Shown here piece by piece: positions 57,980-64,000 of a DNA stretch of 64,000 nt; position 1 is the stretch's first letter, and every line of letters begins with the position of its first letter. The notes under the pieces are model-generated. The model worked only from the letters and a program-made list of their open reading frames with translations, searched no databases and had not been told where the DNA came from. Position numbers and translations under genes: made by a program. The stretch lies in assembly GCA_022494885.1 (NCBI GenBank), contig JAGVSM010002800.1, positions 1 to 64,000 on the forward strand, in the 5' to 3' direction. This DNA comes from Micrasema longulum. Lineage: Eukaryota; Arthropoda; Insecta; Trichoptera; Brachycentridae.

Positions 57980-58835
57980 ATCATAATTCTCTTACCGCAC
58001 CTAATGGTGCATAGGGCAGTGAATTAGCACACCAATCGCAGCGTATCTTAATATTTTTTGTTACATTAAGGTAAGATGATCAGTCTTACGCTTCAGGTGC
58101 CAGTTCAGGGACCTTGAAATATTTTGAGTGTAAAAACACCCTTTTTAAATAAATATTTCAACATTGTAGACAAGGACTGGATTCAACTCCCTGGGGAGCT
58201 GTTTATATTAACATATTACAACAGAGATGAAGAACATTTAAGAGAAGGTAATATAGAAGTCTAGGCATCTACAGGGCTTATGACCTGTCAATGGCTGGTT
58301 TAAGTGGCCACTTTACACACTGTGTAACATTCACCATTCTGCCTATATTTGAACATCTATATTCCTTCAATTCTTTCATCTGTTGATGTTTGTGAAGTTA
58401 AAGATGTTGATAAATTACCTGGTCCATGAAGAAGTATAGAAATTGAAAAAATAATATTTTCAGGCGTTGCCTAGTATGTAGGTGAAATAATTAAATTAGA
58501 TGAAGCTCACCCGCATAAATAAAGGTTTCAGCTCTTTAACTTCACAAACATCAACAGATGAAAGAATTGAAGGAATATAGATGTTCAAATATAGACAGAA
58601 TGGTGAATGTTACACAGTGTGTAAAGTGCCACTTAAACCAGCCATTGACAGGTAAACCAGCCATTGACAGGTCATAAGCCCTGTAGATGCCTGGACTTCT
58701 ATATTACCTTCTCTTAAATGTTCTTCATCTCTGTTGTAATATGTTAAATATTTCATATCAACCATGTCGGGAATAGAACCGGAGACCTTTTTAATGGAAG
58801 GCAAACGCGCTGACCATTACACCACGAGGCCGACA
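57980..58835 (-). repeat. SINE family B copy split by a nested foldback element
   Basis: Tail and body at 57980-58150 and the tRNA-like head at 58756-58835 (reverse strand, GCCTCGTGGTGTAATGGTCA) form one family B SINE interrupted at 58161-58745. The break is flanked by the same 10 bases. Confidence 0.85.
58161..58745. mobile_element. Family A foldback element, 585 bp, with 10-bp target duplication
   Basis: Flanked by AAATATTTCA at 58151-58160 and 58746-58755. Arms (about 58209-58410 and 58510-58745) are inverted copies of each other: AACATATTACAACAGAGATG at the left, CATCTCTGTTGTAATATGTT at the right. A 19-base AAACCAGCCATTGACAGGT unit is duplicated at about 58635-58672. No ORF. Because host SINE sequence is known from other copies, the insertion point is clear. 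Confidence 0.85.
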
Positions 58836-60179
58836 ATTAAATTAAGCTAGTCAATTAAAATATAAATATATATAAACTTTTTTATTTATTTGTGCATGTT
58901 GTGTTCACATATAATTAATGAACAATATCTAACAAATTGTAATTGTTATACCAATATCGTATGTAGGTATTGTTAAGTTTTTGTGAACCATAATAAATAA
59001 CATAAAAATAAATAAAATATTACCTATCTACATATGAATCAGCTACATGCAGTGAGACAGCTAGCATCTAGCAACCACGCTTACATTTCCATTTTAATTC
59101 TTACTTATTAATTTATCAACTATTTTGCTTTTCAGTAAGTTCTTTAAAAAAAAAAGAAATGTAGGTGGTAGGTATCGATATTTAACAGTGTTTTAGTGTT
59201 TAAATTAAATTAGGAAATGATGTCACTATGCGGTAAGACAAGTTTTATAGATTCCTTTACGGAAGATAAGTCACCCAGCACTTACTTAATTAAATATACT
59301 ATGTAGATAAGAAGGAAAAAAGTGCAGTTTTAAATATAAAAATAATTATAAGATTAAATGTAGTATGTATAAAATATTGATAGTGATAAGACATTAAAAA
59401 AAATTAGTCGTCATATTTCGGCTGTATTTTTTAACCGAGTGCTATCGAATTTACTGAATAAATATAAACATACTCTAAAGTAAATAATGGGGAGGATCGG
59501 ATGCCTGGCAGGAAATCTGCTTACACAGCGTATGTTTGAACTGTGCAACTTGAGCTAAGCATGTGTGAATTTTCAACTTTCCGAGTTAACCGAGTTCATT
59601 GTGAAAGCACTACAATTTAATGATAAGAATCATGACAAATGTTAAGTTCAAGTCTTTTAAGCGATAAGATAAAATATAGGTTGGCAAGAAACTAAAAAAA
59701 TAATAAAGGTGAAGTATTTTAAGTACATTGAAATATTTGTATTCTACTGGATTTAGCCCTTGAAAGATACGAAGCCATGATATCCTGCTGTTAACTGTGA
59801 AAAATAACACAAACAAAATGGTGAATTTTACGTTACATTGTGTAAAAGATTTTCAAGAGGAACAAACAATAACATGCATTGAAAATTCCATATTCCCTCT
59901 TCAAATGAATCTTCTGTCTCTGGTAAGATATCAATATATATATTATCTTGATAAAATAATATTCGCTAAATAGAAATCGTTGAAGAATAAAGCGCAATAG
60001 TAAATACCCGAATGAATTTGCATTTAATTGATAAAAAGTGAAGCTCGCACCCCGTGATATGGCACGCAAATTTTCCCAGTGCCAAGATAAATCTACTCGG
60101 TTATGATAAATAATGAATTCCGCGGAAAACGGAGGTTTTTAATTCCATTTGACGTAATGACAAAGTGGCTGATAGGCCG

Positions 60180-60380
60180 GCGTCACGCACCCTGCCACTC
60201 TACATTAGGGCTGCGGCTGGTGGAAGTGTTAGATGACGGTGTGCGGTGTGCGGGTGCGGTGGCGGTGTGCGGTGGCGGTCAGGGGTCTGGGGTCCGGGTC
60301 TGGGCCCATCCAGTCAACTTGACCGGCGACTCGTCATTTCACTTAGTTTTCATAATTCCACCGGGCGAGATTATGACCGG
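60180..60380. promoter_or_regulatory. Very GC-rich block beside the candidate first exon
   Basis: About 200 bases rich in G on the + strand, including GCGGTGTGCGG and GGTGGCGGT repeats, in otherwise AT-rich DNA. Not an exon by any phase I could test. Could be a promoter-proximal region of Piezo; the role is inference only. Confidence 0.35.
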
Positions 60381-60457
60381 ATAGACAGCGAAAACAGGGC
60401 GAGACAACAATGAACAGTCGAATCACGTAAACACAATTTTTAACGCTATTAACTTAC

Positions 60458-60482
60458 ACGACAGATATTTATTTGTAAACAT
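60458..60482 (-). CDS. Piezo: Candidate Piezo exon 1 (8 codons + 1 base)
   Basis: ATG at 60480-60482 gives MFTNKYLS plus T, followed by a strong GTAAGTT donor. Joined to exon 2 it stays in frame (Cys at the junction). It would leave the first membrane segment about 15 residues shorter than in mouse or fly, so the true start may be another exon, possibly outside the window. Confidence 0.25.
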
Positions 60483-61710
60483 ATAAATTCGAATATAAAG
60501 GGAGCTTATCTATTAAATTACGACTTACGTGTATTGTTCTGCATGCAAAAAGAATAATAGAGGCGAAATAGGCGGAATTATTTAATCGTGATTTGCAAAG
60601 CCTACGTAATAAATTCACAAAGGAAAATATTACTATCAAAACATTAAACATTCATAACTAAGTACCATTAGGGTCAAATGCCAAAGGAAACGAGAACAGC
60701 AGCGTCTTGCACCATGACACGTTTACTTATATAAATAATATGCGTTTGTAAATGCTAATTTCTTTACTAATTTCAAACGCTTACGTCTTTAACAAAGTAG
60801 TATGTACGAAAAACAAAATACGAAATACTTGTGTAAATAAACAACATAAAACAAAAAGTTTCAGTGGCATACATAGAAAAAAATAATCATAAATACTTAA
60901 AACCATAACGTTATGCGTAGCATGCAAGAAAAAATAATATAAGACAAAAATGTTTTGTAGTGACAGAAGCAATGTGTCATAATGTATTCTTTGTAAGGTA
61001 ATCTGCGTCAGAGACAGTGTAGTAAACATAGTTTATAATAACAGTTTAGAAAAGAAAATGCTTAAAAAGTATAGATTTCAATTTCGATAAGGATATATTA
61101 CAAAATTTACATCATTTCCATGTTTGTTTGCTAACATGTGGAGCCGTGGAAAAGGTGAATACTTGGCGTAGTTTGAACTATGCAAATCAACAGATAAGGC
61201 ACCGTTCCACGCGGTCTTTAATAAAAATGTCTAAAATTCAAGAGTTTGGGCTATAGGTATAAATCGGGTTTATGGGTATAAATCAACTTTTCGCCAAATC
61301 AACGTGATTGTTAGAAACGTCGAATTTGATAAAAATAACTTAAATAAACATATGTATACGTCAAAATCTCGATTTACAAAGTAAAATGAAATATTTTTTT
61401 TGTTAACTGATTTAGTAAGGAATTCCTAATTAAAGCAATTTTTTATTTGCCATGCAAGTATAAATACTTACTCGTACATTTTCGAGCGGTCGCATTTTTG
61501 CAGCATTCATTCAATCAAATTATATTTCAATACTGCAACACTTTAATACGTGGGTATTGCAATGTTCGCGGAATTAGTGCTTGCCGCTAACCGCTTACCG
61601 GTCCACGGGCATTATCGGTGATGTCATGTTAGTCAATAATAAATTCACCTAAACAAGAGGCGTTTTCATCGATTCCCGAGAGTTATAATTACTTTCGCCA
61701 AAGTTACATA

Positions 61711-62037
61711 TACGGGGTGTTCATTATACCCTGACACATCCGGAAACCACGATGATCAGTATGATCAAGAAGACATATTGGCACATTAAAATATTTATTT
61801 AGAACAAATAAAATTTTAAAAAATAAAATATCAAAAAAAGCAAGAAACGAGGTGGGGGAGGGGGGAGTCTGATTCTGCGCCGCGCTTCCCTCACTTCTCC
61901 CCTGCAGAAGTAAGTAACCATTTGTTTTTTTTATTATTTTTTTTAAAATTTCTTTGTCCTAAATATGCTAATATGTCTTCTTGTCCATACTGATAATTGT
62001 GGTTTCGAATGTGACAAGGTTTAAAGAACATCCTGTA
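61711..62037. mobile_element. 327-bp MITE with about 80-bp terminal repeats (TACGGGGTGTTC)
   Basis: Left TACGGGGTGTTCATTATACC and inverse of right TACAGGATGTTCTTTAAACC; both continue with CCACRATKATCAGTATG and AAGAAGACATATT. Interior has a G-rich/C-rich core (GGTGGGGGAGGGGGG). TA lies at each end. Confidence 0.85.
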
Positions 62038-62579
62038 TTTAATATAAAATTTCAATACATTAACATACGACCTATGATTATTTTTCTAATTCATAGTATC
62101 ACAGAATACGGTATTAAAGAAAACTTACTCTCGCTTGTTTTTAAATACTTTAGTTAAAGTTACATCATATGTATGTAAATCAGTGTTATGATCATGACAA
62201 TAACCTTGACCTTCACATTTAGAGATTTAATGTGAAAAAAAAGAAATTATTACTTTAAATTCAATGAAACAAAAAACTTAATTGGAAAGTAGGATTAACA
62301 CGATACATTAATTTATCTCATCGCACGCAAATAAATTATTGTAAACCGAAGTCGACATTTATTTAAGAAAACTATAATTAAATTTTTTTTAAACATTTTT
62401 TTTTAAAAACATCAAGCTACTTACTATTAATTTTAATTGAATATAATTTTAAAAGGTATTTTTTTATTGCGATCTTTCATATGTTTAGTTGTATATGTAT
62501 CATAGCTCCATTTTTTTTTTGCAATTGCAGTGCCCGTTTTGCTAATAATGAAAAATACAGATAATGAGTTATGCAATAA

Positions 62580-62910
62580 ATTTTGAGTTTGTCCAAATGT
62601 TTGTAGACAAAATACTGGATTTCACCCCCTCAAGAGTCTTAAGATTAACAAATTACAACAGGGATGGAGAATACCTTAAATAAAGGAATATGGAATCTTC
62701 ACTACAATAAAGGTTTTAGCTCTTTAACTTCACTAAAATCGACAAATAAAAGAGTTGAAGAAATATAGATGTTCAAACATAGGCAAAATGGTGAATGCTA
62801 CACAGTGTGTAAAGTGGTCACTTAAACCAGCCAATGACAGGTCATAAGCCATGTAAATGCCTAGACTGCCATATTCCCTTATTTAAGGTATTCTCCATCC
62901 CTGTTGTTAT
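62580..62910. repeat. Foldback repeat family A copy
   Basis: AACAGGGATGGAGAATACCT at the left and AGGTATTCTCCATCCCTGTT at the right are exact inverses. Between them lie CTTAAACCAGCCAATGACAG and GTCATAAGCCATGTAAATGC of the family body. Confidence 0.85.
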
Positions 62911-63276
62911 TTTTTAATTTCAATTATTAGATAAACATGTCAATTATTAAATCAGATTATCTTAGAAAAAAATTCACACAAAAGTCCGTTTTCTTTTTCA
63001 CTTACCTATTTTATTTCATGGAAAAGGTAATGAAATGGAAAATATTAATGTTTTTTTGTCTGCGAATCAAAGGGGTGTTTTATATTTAACGGTTTGTATT
63101 TTATTTATTGTAATTTAACAAAAAAAAGTAAAAACATAGTAAAAATTCAAATGTATATTTTTTCAAAATTATATAAATAAAATAATATAACATAACGGAT
63201 GTTTTTTTTTCATCTTTTGATTAGCAATATTGTCTCTTGTTAAACTAATGACAGTTTCTTAAATCTCAAATAAAAA

Positions 63277-63620
63277 ATGGAACGACTTACATTAGAACAA
63301 CGCTTGCAAATTATGAAAGTTTATTTTGAAAATTATTCAGTTGACCAAACGTTTAGGGCTCTTCGTAAAACCAATAATTGACTGGACAAGTTTGGCCACA
63401 ACATTATTTCAGAAAATAGTCCCGTTTATTGGACTCCACAATACTGTGATTCGTCGCCGAAGGACTCTTTCCTATGAGGGTACGTTAAGTCCACGATCTA
63501 TGGAAACAAATCAATAACTCTTGAAGCATTGGAAGCCAATGTAACACTAACCATTTTTAAACGCCGGATTGGAAAAAGCTGTCGAAAATTGGACTGACAG
63601 AATGCGATACGTAACTTCTA
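63277..63620 (+). pseudogene. Tc1/mariner-like transposase, internal deletion derivative
   Basis: Starts [34 protein letters not shown], then a stop. After a frame change, DKFGHNIISEN and GYVKSTIYGNKSITLEALEA NV appear, the C-terminal catalytic block. Most of the centre is missing. Related to 34040-34314. Confidence 0.8.
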
Positions 63621-64000
63621 GTGCTTGACGGATATCATTTTTAAAAAAAAAGTGTGAATTTTCACTCTCTGACACATATTTTTAAAAAAAATTCTTTACA
63701 AGTTATTTACAATTTGCTTTTTAATTCAATCAATTTTCTTATATCCATCCATTTCTTTTTTACTTTGTAAAGTTTCACTTTTTATTTTGCATAGCAGTAT
63801 GCTTTTATTGTTTCTACATGTATACAAAAAGGCGTTGTTAATTTTTTTAATTATTACTTACTTTGTTTGTACTTACCTATATATTTTTTGTAAATGCCCC
63901 TTGGGCGTATTGTAAAATTAAATTTAAAAAAATAATTTTAAAAAACTTATTCCAACAAATATATGGTTCTTATATTTAAATTTATTGTATCATGCTTTAA

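Larger units (their letters stand above)
45267..60457. other. Piezo 5' region or intron 1, transposon-rich, no exon proven
   Basis: 15 kb without an accepted coding exon. Contains the pogo-like element, LINE 3' end, SINE B copies, family A repeats, a piggyBac-type MITE, a second TAGGG MITE and hairpins, each listed. A GC-richer part near 55.05-55.45 kb has no exon that joins exon 2 in frame. Confidence 0.6.
60483..64000. other. Upstream flank of Piezo, no gene found
   Basis: AT-rich with a 327-bp MITE (61711-62037), a family A copy (62580-62910) and a decayed transposase (63277-63620). A strong reverse-strand donor (CGA/GTAAGTATT at about 61470) could belong to a non-coding 5' exon, unproven. 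Confidence 0.55.

Noticed and set aside
58980..59090. Reverse ATG exon ending at a GTAATA donor near 59027, considered as Piezo exon 1
   Set aside because: Leaves two bases at the junction, but exon 2 needs one.
61465..61520. Strong reverse-strand donor considered as Piezo exon 1
   Set aside because: No ATG is open in the frame required by exon 2; at most a non-coding 5' exon.

Overview
The window is arthropod, almost certainly insect, nuclear DNA. It is AT-rich, with a protein gene spread over dozens of short GT-AG exons, tRNA-derived SINEs, small DNA transposons and a short interstitial run of the TTAGG telomere repeat. Only two host genes can be supported. Neither the order nor the species can be fixed from the sequence alone.

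Region 1 (bases 1 to about 3.3 kb, + strand) is the 3' three-quarters or more of the RNA polymerase II second-largest subunit gene (RPB2, called RpII140 or Polr2B in insects). It is open from base 2 to the stop at 2995 with no intron. The 5' part lies outside the window. Region 2 (3.0-6.3 kb) is AT-rich intergenic DNA between two convergent genes.

Region 3 (6.3-45.3 kb, - strand, possibly to 60.5 kb) is one large gene for the mechanosensitive cation channel Piezo. I traced 49 high-confidence coding exons from the C-terminal stop at 6304 back to the first-membrane-segment exon at 45266, plus one 465-nt cassette exon. Every junction was checked for splice sites and reading phase, and the chain stays in frame throughout. 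It encodes about 2,620 residues without the cassette and about 2,775 with it, against about 2,550 in mouse and fly Piezo. The GC-rich exons at 14.04-14.18, 17.60-17.73 and 23.78-24.25 kb carry the poorly conserved intracellular linkers, rich in Ser, Pro and Arg. The first coding exon is unresolved. A weak candidate lies at 60.46 kb, just upstream (in gene direction) of a very GC-rich block.

Region 4 is the introns and the flank to 64 kb, a dense mobile-element landscape. It holds two tRNA-related SINE families, one with a composite 5' extension. It holds a foldback repeat family in at least six places, one copy nested in a SINE with a 10-bp target duplication. It also holds a pogo/Tigger-like element keeping only the two ends of its transposase, a piggyBac-type MITE containing a 245-bp near-perfect palindrome, several other MITEs, three decayed mariner/Tc1 transposase fragments and two LINE 3' ends.

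I found no prokaryotic, viral, CRISPR or rRNA content. The most interesting observations are the frame-preserving Ser/Pro-rich cassette exon of Piezo, the several exons with paired acceptors of which only one keeps frame, the repeat touching a splice donor, and the well-preserved small transposons.
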